Positions 8,040-16,369 are shown, counted from the first letter of the stretch. The stretch is 57,866 nt of DNA from Chloroflexota bacterium (GCA_016234535.1 JACRBH010000066.1:1-57866); one strand, 5' to 3'. Numbers and translations are program-made. Notes: generated by a model from the letters alone, not told the origin.

Positions 8040-9263
8040 CTAATAATGCACATTCACCAAAGTCCCGACCGAAGAGAAGTTATACAACCACTCCGCATCC
8101 GGGATGGAGAGATTGACACAGCCATGACTCATGGGCGTGCCGAAATTATTATGCCAGTATGTGCCGTGCAGGGCATAGCCTTTGTAAAAATACATTGTGT
8201 ATGGAACGCCCGGTAAATAATAGCCCGGCCCAGACATGGGTGTTGAAAGCAGTTTGATCCAAACATGGTATTGCCCGGTCACAGTGGGTGTTTGCCAGGT
8301 GCCGGTTGAAACAACAAAGGAATTTACAACCGTATCGCCATCATAGGCATACACACGCTGCTGCGAAAGGTCAACATCGATCCAGTGGCCGCTCCCCGTC
8401 GTTGATGGAGGGACGTAAGCCTCAGCCGTCGGCGCGGCGTATTCGGATGTTGGAGTATCCATAACGATCTCGGCCGAGACTCCGCCAGGCACGCCCGTCT
8501 CTTCAGGCTGGGTCGCAACTGGCGCAACAGCCGTACTTGAGGGGACAACCACAGCATCACTCCCCTGGGGATCTGCTGGAACAACCACGGCTTCGATTGC
8601 GTGAGTAGCAGTGGCCTCCGCTTGACTCGTTGCCGTTGGCGCTGGAATCAATGTCGCAGTTGGTGTGCCCGCTTGAACTGCGGGTTGCGATATGACCGGC
8701 GCGTTCACCATGACTGGTTTGGCAATATCAACCTGCGCGAACGATTGCAAGTGCATAACCGGCTGCGTCGGTTTTGGTGCGGCCATATTTATGATGGAAG
8801 CCAGCACAGGCGAATTCAATGCTGACCACCATGCTGCAAACAGAAAGACAGCGCAGCCCATCACGATCAACAGGATGGGGAGCAGGTTGCGCTTCTTTGG
8901 ATTTTTCTCACTTACGATTTTTCCCGGGACATTGGTTTCCGCATCTGACGAGACCCTGGCCTGATCCTGTTTCTCCGGGCTGACTCCATCTTTGGATGTG
9001 TCGTCGAGCAATCTCCGTGCCGCCCATTCCATGCCCTTCTTTGCGCGCGGACTCTCCGGGTTCACCGCCAACGCCTTGCGAATATACTCCACACTTTCGC
9101 GCGGATTTCCAACCGCAGCCAGCACCAGCCACGGGTCTTCGCTGTGAGGCGCAAGCTCCGAGGCGCGCTGCGCCCACTGACGCGCTTCTGCAACCGCTCC
9201 ATTCTTCAAAGCCTGACGGGCATACGATAAAGCTTCACGGGATTCAACCAAACGATCATTCAT
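8040..9263 (-). CDS. L,D-transpeptidase with N-terminal TPR-like cytoplasmic part
   Basis: A 407-residue protein. Residues about 1-75 are helical TPR-like repeats (EARQWAQRASELAPHSEDPW, YIRKALAVNPESPRAKKG). One membrane helix follows (about residues 128-148, LPILLIVMGCAVFLFAAWW), then a long Ala/Thr/Pro/Val linker, and a C-terminal YkuD domain with VYAYDGDTVVNSFVVSTG, HGTYWHNNFGTPM and SHGCVNL. Topology implies a cytoplasmic TPR part and an outer transpeptidase. The linker length suits reaching across a thick wall layer. It is in line with the other L,D-transpeptidase genes. Confidence 0.9.
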   Translation of the reverse strand: MNDRLVESREALSYARQALKNGAVAEARQWAQRASELAPHSEDPWLVLAAVGNPRESVEYIRKALAVNPESPRAKKGMEWAARRLLDDTSKDGVSPEKQDQARVSSDAETNVPGKIVSEKNPKKRNLLPILLIVMGCAVFLFAAWWSALNSPVLASIINMAAPKPTQPVMHLQSFAQVDIAKPVMVNAPVISQPAVQAGTPTATLIPAPTATSQAEATATHAIEAVVVPADPQGSDAVVVPSSTAVAPVATQPEETGVPGGVSAEIVMDTPTSEYAAPTAEAYVPPSTTGSGHWIDVDLSQQRVYAYDGDTVVNSFVVSTGTWQTPTVTGQYHVWIKLLSTPMSGPGYYLPGVPYTMYFYKGYALHGTYWHNNFGTPMSHGCVNLSIPDAEWLYNFSSVGTLVNVHY

Positions 9264-9338
9264 AGGTCACCTTCGTTATAAATACACAGGGATGCAAGTA
9301 AACATGTAAACATTCGCAGATCAATTACAGGCGATGCG

Positions 9339-10031
9339 CTACCATCGAATTTCCACGGGTGTGCCGATCTCGGCCCAATCATAGAGCAGTTGCGACTCAT
9401 AGGTTCCAAGCACCACGCAGCCATAGGAAATGGGCACGCCCAAATAACCTTCCCACAAAGTCGCCCCGTTTGACAGGATCGGCAAAGCGTGGATTCCATT
9501 TTCCAAACTGCCCGCATAGTAAATGCCAAGCCAGTTCGGCATCCAGATATTCCACGTCCCGCCATAGGCGCTCGGAATTTTATCCAGCACACTGAACATT
9601 CCCACACGGGTGGCGTTGTTCATGCCAGTGGACGAGACAAAGCTATAGACCAGTGCGTCTCCTTCATATACATACATGTGCTGTTCCGAGATGTCCACCA
9701 GAATGTATTTGTTCCCATCATAATTGGGTGCGGGTGCTTCAACCGGCGCGCTGTCCACAGATGGGGCAGCCGAAACGATCCTTGCAACTACCGCAGGTTC
9801 AAGAGCAGTCTCTGGTTGAAGAGTCGGGGCAGGGATTATTGCGGGCTTTGCAATCTGTATAAAAGCAAACGGACTTGCATGGGTCGGTAGCGGTGTGACC
9901 GGGCTGTTCAGCCCAAACACCGGATACGATGTTGCCGTCCACGCTGCGACCGCGACTACAGTACAGATCAGGAAAAAGATCAACACTGCGAACAAAAAGA
10001 TTCGGCGCACAGGAACGGTTGATTTGCTCAT
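9339..10031 (-). CDS. Divergent L,D-transpeptidase-like protein (SYGC active-site motif)
   Basis: A 230-residue protein with one membrane helix (RRIFLFAVLIFFLICTVVAV), a Pro/Ala linker and a YkuD-like domain starting KYILVDISEQHMYVYEGDAL. The nucleophile segment reads SYGCVVL rather than S/T-HGC-xN, and the upstream His is in GIHALPI. The Cys is kept but the adjacent His and following Asn are replaced, so activity or substrate may differ. The start at 10031 is fixed by an ATGA overlap with the stop of the amidase gene; a longer GTG-started reading is rejected. Confidence 0.85.
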   Translation of the reverse strand: MSKSTVPVRRIFLFAVLIFFLICTVVAVAAWTATSYPVFGLNSPVTPLPTHASPFAFIQIAKPAIIPAPTLQPETALEPAVVARIVSAAPSVDSAPVEAPAPNYDGNKYILVDISEQHMYVYEGDALVYSFVSSTGMNNATRVGMFSVLDKIPSAYGGTWNIWMPNWLGIYYAGSLENGIHALPILSNGATLWEGYLGVPISYGCVVLGTYESQLLYDWAEIGTPVEIRW

Positions 10032-10852
10032 GGGATAAAGGTTGGGGCCGGTGTCGGCGGCACGCTCTCGTTGTTGACGAAACACAGGATACCCTGTGTG
10101 ACGCCCTGTGCCACACGTTCAGTTTCTTTTGTAAGTATTTCACGATCAAGGTTCAAAAAGCCGGTTTCGATAATGGCCGTGATCGTATTCGGGTCGATTT
10201 CAGAAAAGGCGTGATATTGGGTCATATCCCCGGTGATACTGCCCGCGTGGAAGGTCAAACCGGTGGTGTGCTCATATCTATCCACAAGGCAGGCGGTGAG
10301 ACGCTGCGCGCGGTTTACATCATGTGTTTCGAGCGAAGAAGCCACTTTGAAACCGGTTGCTTCATCATTAACATATTCACATGAATCATTATGAATGGAA
10401 ACGAGCACCACGGCGCGATACCCGTTCAGGCGCGTGTCGAACTCGTTGAGCAAGTCCACCTGATACCCCGCCGCGACCAGGTTCTTCTGCACGAGGTTGG
10501 CGATATTCAGGTTGACTTCCGCTTCGGTCAGTGTGACCTCATTGTTTTCATCCATGCAGACCGCGCCCGAATCATTGCCGTTATGACCCGCGACAATGCC
10601 GATGCGTAGTTGCGGCAGGGGCGTGGTGATGACCGTATTCGGTCCCGCTTGAGGCGTGAGGATCAAGCGCAACTGTTCCTGCAAGTTGCCGGTGAACAGG
10701 CTGTTGGGAGTCCATGCGGTGAAGAGAGTCGCAAGCAGGAGCGCAACGCCCAGCGTGGTGGTAACCGCATTCACAGGCCGCAGTTTGGCTGCGGACTTTC
10801 GCGCCGGCTTCGGGTCAGGCTTTGAAACGGGTGTTTGTTTTGTAGATTCCAT
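10028..10852 (-). CDS. N-acetylmuramoyl-L-alanine amidase (Amidase_3 type)
   Basis: A 274-residue protein with a cytoplasmic Lys/Pro tail, one membrane helix (residues about 29-50) and an Amidase_3 domain. The zinc ligands are visible as His in GIVAGHNGNDSG, Glu in TLTEAEVNLNIA and His in VSIHNDS; the catalytic Glu is in IIETGFLNLD. Such amidases cut the bond between muramic acid and the stem peptide. It overlaps the divergent L,D-transpeptidase gene by 4 nt, so the two are translationally coupled and probably act together in wall remodelling or cell separation. Confidence 0.9.
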   Translation of the reverse strand: MESTKQTPVSKPDPKPARKSAAKLRPVNAVTTTLGVALLLATLFTAWTPNSLFTGNLQEQLRLILTPQAGPNTVITTPLPQLRIGIVAGHNGNDSGAVCMDENNEVTLTEAEVNLNIANLVQKNLVAAGYQVDLLNEFDTRLNGYRAVVLVSIHNDSCEYVNDEATGFKVASSLETHDVNRAQRLTACLVDRYEHTTGLTFHAGSITGDMTQYHAFSEIDPNTITAIIETGFLNLDREILTKETERVAQGVTQGILCFVNNESVPPTPAPTFIP

Positions 10853-10943
10853 GTTCTATATTCATGATATTACCTTAAAAACAAATCCGCAAGGGAAAAA
10901 TCGGGCCGATTTATGGTCAATTATGGGGGTTTTATATCGGAGT

Positions 10944-10959
10944 GCGGACTTCAGTCCGC
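10944..10959. repeat. Short palindrome, family D (GGACTtcAGTCC type)
   Basis: GCGGACT-TC-AGTCCGC is a perfect hairpin between the amidase start and the end of the next gene. Related ACTTCAGT/ACTTTAGT palindromes occur at 16262-16320, 16370-16418 and 38697-38712. Confidence 0.6.
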
Positions 10960-10967
10960 GTTCCAAA

Positions 10968-11954
10968 CTACACAGCTTTCCATTCCCGTACGCGCGCAAA
11001 CAAATCCTGTAACGGATTCAAGCTCGAAACAGGCACAGCCAGGTTTTTCGTTTTCGTTCGGTCGTATTGGAATACCCGCGAATTCGGCGCGATCATATTC
11101 GCGCGCTGGCGAAACTCTGCGCGTGAAATAAATCCCGGCAGGATGATCTCCAGGCCGTAAACCCAAATATTCCCCCAGTCCAACGCTGAGATGACGTGCG
11201 CTTCCTTATATATGGGGCTATGAATCCCCAGCCGCGCCGAAGGCATATTTTTGACGTGGATGGATGTAACCGAATAAAAGGAATCCTCGACCGTTACGCG
11301 CATCTTTGCCGGCAAATGAACCACCCGCGTCAGAAACCCCCGACCTGAATCCTGCCCGCTGACTTCGACCAGCATTTCCTCATCTGATTCAGATTTCAAG
11401 ACCAGCGGCCCAAGCGGATTCCATTTCAGCGGCTTGCGCCACTTGGCCGGCATGGCGTGGATCAGATAATGCGGCTGGCTTGTTTCGATCACTTTCCTGA
11501 GATCATCCTGCGAGGCCGCAGTCAACCCTGCAAGGAATGCGAACAAGTACAGATCGTTATCCAAATTTCCATCGAGCACATGATGATCAGATGGGACAAG
11601 CGCGGGCGCATTCAGGATTACGTCCGGGTTTCGGCGCATTTCCGCAATTTGATCGCGGTGTGAAATGAGAAAGGATTTGATGTCACAGCGGTGCCCGCCC
11701 AGCGCGACGTTGAATTTATCCGGGTCGGTGAACGGTGTTGCCGACCTTATCTCAAAGGGGACATCCTGCTGCGAAAGGTGACGCCGAAAGGCCAGTTCCA
11801 CTGCCGCTTCCGCCACCACATGACGGAGTCGGTTGTAAAGCGAACTGCTTGTATGCTCGAATGAATACAGCAATGACCGAATCGCAAACGCAATCCCGCC
11901 TTCGGTGAGGTCGGGAGTATAGGGGATGCGGATGAAATTCGAAGAGTTAATCAT
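10968..11954 (-). CDS. Hypothetical protein, 328 residues, possibly nuclease-like
   Basis: I do not recognise a named family. There is no signal peptide or membrane segment, so it is probably cytoplasmic. The N-terminal half has a helix with Glu (HVVAEAAVELAFRRHL) followed by VALGGHRCDIKSFLIS; an acidic residue in a helix followed by a strand ending in D-x-K is reminiscent of a PD-(D/E)xK nuclease core, with a leading Asp in FTDPDKF. The C-terminal half is beta-rich (VEVSGQDSGRGFLTRVVHLP). The nuclease idea is a weak inference. It is alone on this strand between the amidase and a lipoprotein gene. Confidence 0.65.
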   Translation of the reverse strand: MINSSNFIRIPYTPDLTEGGIAFAIRSLLYSFEHTSSSLYNRLRHVVAEAAVELAFRRHLSQQDVPFEIRSATPFTDPDKFNVALGGHRCDIKSFLISHRDQIAEMRRNPDVILNAPALVPSDHHVLDGNLDNDLYLFAFLAGLTAASQDDLRKVIETSQPHYLIHAMPAKWRKPLKWNPLGPLVLKSESDEEMLVEVSGQDSGRGFLTRVVHLPAKMRVTVEDSFYSVTSIHVKNMPSARLGIHSPIYKEAHVISALDWGNIWVYGLEIILPGFISRAEFRQRANMIAPNSRVFQYDRTKTKNLAVPVSSLNPLQDLFARVREWKAV

Positions 11955-12008
11955 AATGGTGAGTAATCAGTAATTAGTAAATAGCGCTTTAGGCGGAAAA
12001 TGAGATTC

Positions 12009-12033
12009 AAAATCGTAAATCCAAAATCGTAAA
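12009..12033. repeat. Tandem AAATCGTAAATC repeat, copy 1
   Basis: Two units of AAAATCGTAAATC lie just beyond the stop codon of the minus-strand lipoprotein gene. Similar runs occur at 32948-32979 and 41911-41930, each next to a gene end or start. Confidence 0.65.
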
Positions 12034-12037
12034 TTTC

Positions 12038-12901
12038 CTACGGCAGCGGAGTTCTGGTTGGCAGGATATAGTCCACTGACTGAACCACCAGATTGGAGAA
12101 GGATACAACTGTCGCAGTATCACCAGCAGAGTTAACGAAGACGCCGATGGTTCCGCTTGGGTAACTCGGTTCGCGGATGCTGAATTGATAACGCCCATTC
12201 AGGAACAGACGCATCTCCGGGCCGACTGCCCATATCCCAATGCGGACTTCGCCCGGCGCGCCCGGAGGCACGTCACCGCTTGGGAGGGGAGCTTGCAGAG
12301 ACAGGCGTGTTCCGTGGCTCATTCTATCCACATGTGCAGTTCCGTTGCAGGATAATGCAAAACGATAATATGCCCCGCCATTTGCGCGGACAAGAACGCC
12401 ATAGTCATCATTGCCGCGGCATAGATTTGTTTGAGCGGTGAGCTCCGCGTAGTAGTCATCCAGTACAGCGCCGTGGCGGAAGCTGAGCATATACACTCCG
12501 CTTTGCGCGGCGAGAGTCAGGCGGTTGCCTTCGATGGCTGCGCTGGCTTCGTCGGATGCGGCCAGGTCCCAGATGGCTGGGTCGGAGAAATCGTCAGTGA
12601 GTAGGGTGGTGCCGAGCCCGGGGCGCATCTCCGGGGTGGGGGCGTTGGTGGATAAAACCCCGAGTGTAGGCGTGGCTGATGGTGGGAACCAGTTTATGGT
12701 CGGCGAAGGAAGCGGGGTTTTCGTCGCAGGAGTGGGGATTGGCGTTGCGTTGATCGCATCCAATGCAGAGCAGGATGTGATTAGTATCGTCATTGCGAGG
12801 GCGGTAGCCCGAAGCAATCTCCAAGTTATTAGGAGATTGCTTCGGGCGAAAGAGCATCGCCCTCGCAATGACGTAAGATTTTTTTGATAACAGTTTTTCA
12901 T
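12038..12901 (-). CDS. Probable lipoprotein with LamG-like C-terminal domain; signal peptide built from a repeat
   Basis: A 287-residue protein. A lipobox-like LITSC (Cys45) is followed by a Thr/Pro-rich linker and a C-terminal beta-sandwich (DDFSDPAIWDL, YGVLVRANGGAYYRFAL, MRLFLNGRYQFSI) resembling concanavalin/laminin-G-type modules that bind sugars. Codons about 11-37 read through family A repeat copy 2 (12788-12873); they supply the Arg-rich part and the hydrophobic WRLLRATALAMTILI. The only upstream ATG is at 12901, without a clear ribosome site. Either the repeat was recruited as signal peptide or the original 5' end was displaced. Confidence 0.75.
   Translation of the reverse strand: MKNCYQKNLTSLRGRCSFARSNLLITWRLLRATALAMTILITSCSALDAINATPIPTPATKTPLPSPTINWFPPSATPTLGVLSTNAPTPEMRPGLGTTLLTDDFSDPAIWDLAASDEASAAIEGNRLTLAAQSGVYMLSFRHGAVLDDYYAELTAQTNLCRGNDDYGVLVRANGGAYYRFALSCNGTAHVDRMSHGTRLSLQAPLPSGDVPPGAPGEVRIGIWAVGPEMRLFLNGRYQFSIREPSYPSGTIGVFVNSAGDTATVVSFSNLVVQSVDYILPTRTPLP
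12788..12873. repeat. Dispersed palindromic repeat, family A copy 2 (inside a coding region)
   Basis: CGTCATTGCGAGGGCGG at the left and CCTCGCAATGACG at the right, inner arms GAAGCAATCTCC / GGAGATTGCTTC around AAGTTATTA. It lies within the 5' part of the lipoprotein gene and keeps its frame open. Confidence 0.85.
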
Positions 12902-12953
12902 GGATTGTGTCGTAAAATAATGTGAACTTCATTCTAGCATATAAGGAGCGAAC

Positions 12954-13967
12954 ATGAGCGAGAAGCAAGTGCTTGTGACTGGCGCGTGCGGTGAAATTGG
13001 GCAGGCGTTGGTACAGGGGTTGGCGAAGCGGGGCGGGTATAAAATTGTGACGGCAGATTTTATGCCGCTGCCGGATTCGATCAAAGCGCTTTCAGCAGAG
13101 CATGTGCAGGGGGACCTGGTTTACAAGATCAAAACTTTTTACGATTACGATTTCGATATTATTTTTCACCTGGCGGCTTCGCTTTCTTCAAAGGCCGAGG
13201 TGGCCACGGAAGAGGCGCATCGCATCAATGTGGAAGGCACGATGCAATTGCTGATGCTGGCGGCGTATCGTTCTGAGAAATACGGCAAGGCGGTCAAGTT
13301 TTTGTTTCCAAGTTCCATCGCCGCGTATGGGATGGCGAGTCTTGAAGAAAAAATAAAAGCTGGCGCGGTGAAAGAGGATGATTGGAACACGCCGCACACG
13401 ATGTATGGCTGTAACAAGCTGTATTGTGAAAAGCTGGGGATGTATTACGGAAAATATTTCGGCCAAAAACATTTGGATGAAAAACCGCCGGTCATGCTGG
13501 ACTTTAGGGCGATCCGCTTCCCCGGGTTGGTCAGCGCTTTTACATTGCCCAGCGGCGGGACGAGTGACTACGGCCCGGAGATGCTCCACGCTGCGGCGCA
13601 GGGCAAGCCGTATTCGTGTTTTGTGCGCGCCGATACGAAAATTTCATTCATGGCCATGCCGGATGCGATCAAATCCCTGCTCATGCTCATGGATGTGCCG
13701 CGCGAGAACCTATCGAATAACGTGTATAACATCGCAGCCTTCGCGATCACCGCAGACGAATTCCGTCAGCGCGCGTTGAAGGCTTTCCCCGACGCGAACA
13801 TCACCTATAACGCAAATCCGCGCCGACAGGGCATCGTTGATTCATGGCCCGAGGATGTGGACGATTCTCTCGCACGCGCCGATTGGGGCTGGAAACCCGA
13901 CTACGATGCAGACCGCTTCTTCAATGATTATTTCCTGCCGGAGATAAGAAAGAGGTATGGGAAGTAA
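12954..13967 (+). CDS. NAD-dependent epimerase/dehydratase (extended SDR)
   Basis: A 337-residue extended short-chain dehydrogenase. The nucleotide-binding motif is TGACGEIG near the start, the active site is Ser in FPSSIAAYG with Tyr and Lys in MYGCNKLYCEK, and the C-terminal part (IRFPGLVSAF, FMAMPDAIKSLLML) fits sugar-nucleotide epimerases and the L-threonine-dehydrogenase-like subgroup. Exact substrate is not decidable. A strong site AAGGAG precedes the ATG. Its leader (12934-12956) and its last 42 nt (13923-13964) reappear around the next gene, indicating a former second copy. Confidence 0.85.
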   Translation: MSEKQVLVTGACGEIGQALVQGLAKRGGYKIVTADFMPLPDSIKALSAEHVQGDLVYKIKTFYDYDFDIIFHLAASLSSKAEVATEEAHRINVEGTMQLLMLAAYRSEKYGKAVKFLFPSSIAAYGMASLEEKIKAGAVKEDDWNTPHTMYGCNKLYCEKLGMYYGKYFGQKHLDEKPPVMLDFRAIRFPGLVSAFTLPSGGTSDYGPEMLHAAAQGKPYSCFVRADTKISFMAMPDAIKSLLMLMDVPRENLSNNVYNIAAFAITADEFRQRALKAFPDANITYNANPRRQGIVDSWPEDVDDSLARADWGWKPDYDADRFFNDYFLPEIRKRYGK

Positions 13968-14028
13968 TTAGTGAATAGTTAATAGTGGGTAGTAGCAATC
14001 CTGTCCATTCTATTCAATAGGAAATACG

Positions 14029-14053
14029 TTAGCATGTAAGAGGAGCGAACATG
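14029..14053 (+). repeat. Copy of the epimerase leader and ribosome binding site
   Basis: TTAGCATGTAAGAGGAGCGA followed by ACATG matches the epimerase leader at 12934-12956 except for a 2-nt gap and two substitutions. It now drives the 173-residue membrane protein gene. Confidence 0.7.
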
Positions 14054-14572
14054 CCACCCAGACAAGCTAAGACAACTGATTTACATGGCGTTGATTTGGA
14101 ATACAATTCCCTGCGCGGCGAGATTCTAAAAAGGATCGAACTTCGACAGCAGATCATCTCGATCACCCTGACATTGGCGGGTATTTTCCTGAGCTTTGGA
14201 TTATCAACGGATACAGTCGCCTTGATTTATCCTCCTTTGGCGGCCTTCCTTGCCATCGCATGGGCGCAGAATGATTTTCGCGTCCGAGACCTGGCGACTT
14301 ATATCCGTGAGAATTTGGAAACAGTCCCCATTGGTCTTGGGTATGAGACGTACGTTCAGCGGGCAAGGTCAAAAAACGGGAAATTGAGCGCCTGGCGTTT
14401 TGTCGTCATTTCCCATACCGGGATATTTATTTTTACACAATTGATGGCGGTCGGAATCGAACTCTTGAAATCCATGCCAATTGTGCTTACTCCTCTTGAA
14501 TGGGTTTTACTCGTAATAGATTTCATCTCGATCTTCGTTGTGCTTTTATTTGCAGGACGATCGAGCAGATAA
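14051..14572 (+). CDS. Small membrane protein of unknown function
   Basis: A 173-residue protein I do not recognise. It starts with a charged part (DLEYNSLRGEILKRIELRQQ), then two adjacent membrane helices (about residues 33-50 and 56-75), a hydrophilic loop (NDFRVRDLATYIRENLE) and two C-terminal helices (about 118-138 and 146-167). It begins with an AGGAG site copied from the epimerase leader and is followed directly by a 42-nt epimerase tail relic, so it seems to occupy the place of a former paralogue. Function cannot be inferred. Confidence 0.75.
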   Translation: MPPRQAKTTDLHGVDLEYNSLRGEILKRIELRQQIISITLTLAGIFLSFGLSTDTVALIYPPLAAFLAIAWAQNDFRVRDLATYIRENLETVPIGLGYETYVQRARSKNGKLSAWRFVVISHTGIFIFTQLMAVGIELLKSMPIVLTPLEWVLLVIDFISIFVVLLFAGRSSR

Positions 14573-14614
14573 GATGACTATTCCCTGCCGGAAATAAGGA
14601 AGAGGTATGGGAAG
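14573..14614 (+). pseudogene. Relic: 3' end of a second epimerase gene (42 nt)
   Basis: The 42 nt starting right after the stop of the membrane protein gene match the end of the epimerase (13923-13964) at 37 of 42 positions. In frame it reads DDYSLPEIRKRYGK against NDYFLPEIRKRYGK; three of five changes are silent, as expected of a diverged coding paralogue. The stop codon is replaced (GK then Gln). Confidence 0.75.
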
Positions 14615-14631
14615 CAGGAAGAAATGCTTGT

Positions 14632-16179
14632 ATGATAAAAACAAAGCCCAACATAAAGACAATTGTGTTTGTGATCGTAACTATTCTGCTCGGCATTTTT
14701 TCTTTCCTGTTAATTTGTAATCGATCAATGATGGCAGGGGATAACCACGATGAGCATCAGTTTATTGCGAGTGGGTATCTGCTTGCGACAAAAGGACTAT
14801 TACCTTACAGGGATTATGCATACTTTCACATGCCAAATCTTGTCTTTGTTTATGCGCTAATCGATAAATTAACAGGATTTCGGCTGCTATATACCAGATT
14901 GTTCTCAAGTCTATTTGGGACCTTTACCGTTATAACCATTTTTCTGATTACGTATTATTTATTCAGAAAAAAGAGTTTTTTTGTCCGTCTGGGTGTGGCT
15001 TTACTTGCTGCTTTATTCCTGCTCGCCAATCCCCTGTTCGCAGCAGTGAGCGGGTTAGCCTGGAATCATGATGTTTCGATATTCCTTACCTTGTTGGCCG
15101 CCTTGTTCTATTATAAGAGTGGCGAATATGATAAACCTTATGCCTTGGTTGCCATAAGCGCTGGATTACTTGGTTTGGCAATTGGTACACGCTTATCCTT
15201 TGTAACTTTGATTCCAGCATTTCTACTCACATTTAAGGTACATCCAAAAATAAAGAACGCAAAAGATTACTGGAAGATGTTTTTTTGTTTTGCATTTGGC
15301 GGCGCAGTTTCAATGCTGCCATCTATCGTATTGTTTTGCCTGGCTCCAAAAAACTTTATTTTTGGCAACTTAATATATGCCAGGCTAAACACACTTTATC
15401 GGCTGGAAAATGGATTCACAGATGGTATGAACTTGCTTTCAAAGATTAAGTATTTGTCGGATTATGTGTTTTCTAATAATGCTAATGTGTTAATTTTGAT
15501 CTCGTTATTTGTTTTCGTCGTGCTCCCAGCTTTACGAAAATACAGTCAGGATAAGTCCTGGGAGTTTAGCTCGGCTTTTTTTGCATTGCTGGCAACCTTC
15601 TGCATTGTCGGCTCATTTTTACCGACACCTACTTTTTATCAGTATTTCTATGCGCCTATTCCATTGATTATCCTGGGAACTATATATACCATTTCGCGCT
15701 TTGAAGGACAATCAAATCCTAATGGCATTTTTTTACAATTCTTTATCGCCTTGGTTTTCTATTTGTCGCTTATTGGAATGAATGATATTGCGCTTGTTCG
15801 TAACGTTTTTAACGCCGAAAGGGTATGGTTTTCATACAAGGTTCATTGGCAGGCGGAAAAAATTAGTTTAAAAGTAGTTTCACGCGGAGTGCTGACCTTA
15901 AACCCTTTCTATGCTGTCGAAGCCAATGAGGAAATTTATCCAGAGTTTGCAACCGGGCCATTTGCTTTTCGAGTTGCATCTTTGCTGAGCGAGAGTGATC
16001 GGAAAGAGTACAACCTTATTGCTTCGACAGATATAGGGGCCTTTTTGGATGGGAACCAGCCAGGCGGTATATTGGTAGGGCGCGATCCTGATCTGGAAAT
16101 TTCTTTTATTCAGTATGCTGTCGAACATGGGTATCGAAACTGGAAAATCTCTGATGCGTTTAGCTTGTGGGTTCCATAA
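14632..16179 (+). CDS. GT-C type membrane glycosyltransferase (GT39/PMT-like)
   Basis: A 515-residue protein with 10 or more membrane segments. The first outer loop carries an acidic motif typical of GT-C enzymes (GDNHDEHQFIASG), and YRDYAYFHMPN follows, as in dolichyl/polyprenyl-phosphate sugar transferases that glycosylate envelope polymers. The C-terminal ~120 residues form a soluble outer domain. The gene is visibly richer in A+T than its neighbours, suggesting recent transfer or relaxed codon use. It begins 18 nt after the epimerase relic; the ATG has no strong ribosome site. Confidence 0.75.
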   Translation: MIKTKPNIKTIVFVIVTILLGIFSFLLICNRSMMAGDNHDEHQFIASGYLLATKGLLPYRDYAYFHMPNLVFVYALIDKLTGFRLLYTRLFSSLFGTFTVITIFLITYYLFRKKSFFVRLGVALLAALFLLANPLFAAVSGLAWNHDVSIFLTLLAALFYYKSGEYDKPYALVAISAGLLGLAIGTRLSFVTLIPAFLLTFKVHPKIKNAKDYWKMFFCFAFGGAVSMLPSIVLFCLAPKNFIFGNLIYARLNTLYRLENGFTDGMNLLSKIKYLSDYVFSNNANVLILISLFVFVVLPALRKYSQDKSWEFSSAFFALLATFCIVGSFLPTPTFYQYFYAPIPLIILGTIYTISRFEGQSNPNGIFLQFFIALVFYLSLIGMNDIALVRNVFNAERVWFSYKVHWQAEKISLKVVSRGVLTLNPFYAVEANEEIYPEFATGPFAFRVASLLSESDRKEYNLIASTDIGAFLDGNQPGGILVGRDPDLEISFIQYAVEHGYRNWKISDAFSLWVP

Positions 16180-16238
16180 GTCAGGCTTATCCCAACTCAG
16201 CCAATATCTTTTTTTCTAACTTGATCACATTGTAAATT

Positions 16239-16339
16239 CAGTAAATCATGAATTTGCGCCGGAGCACGGACTTCAGTTCGCTTTGCCTTTGTAAAATTGC
16301 AAACTAAAGTCAGTATTCCGCTCAATCTGTGATTTACTG
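16239..16339. repeat. MITE-like element with 10-bp terminal inverted repeats
   Basis: CAGTAAATCA (16239-16248) and TGATTTACTG (16330-16339) are perfect inverted ends. Inside, GAGCACGGACTTCAGTTCGC pairs with GCAAACTAAAGTCAG...TCCGCTC around TTTGTAAAATT. No coding capacity. Confidence 0.6.
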
Positions 16340-16369
16340 TAATTATCAGTACTTCCGAAAGGATATTCG

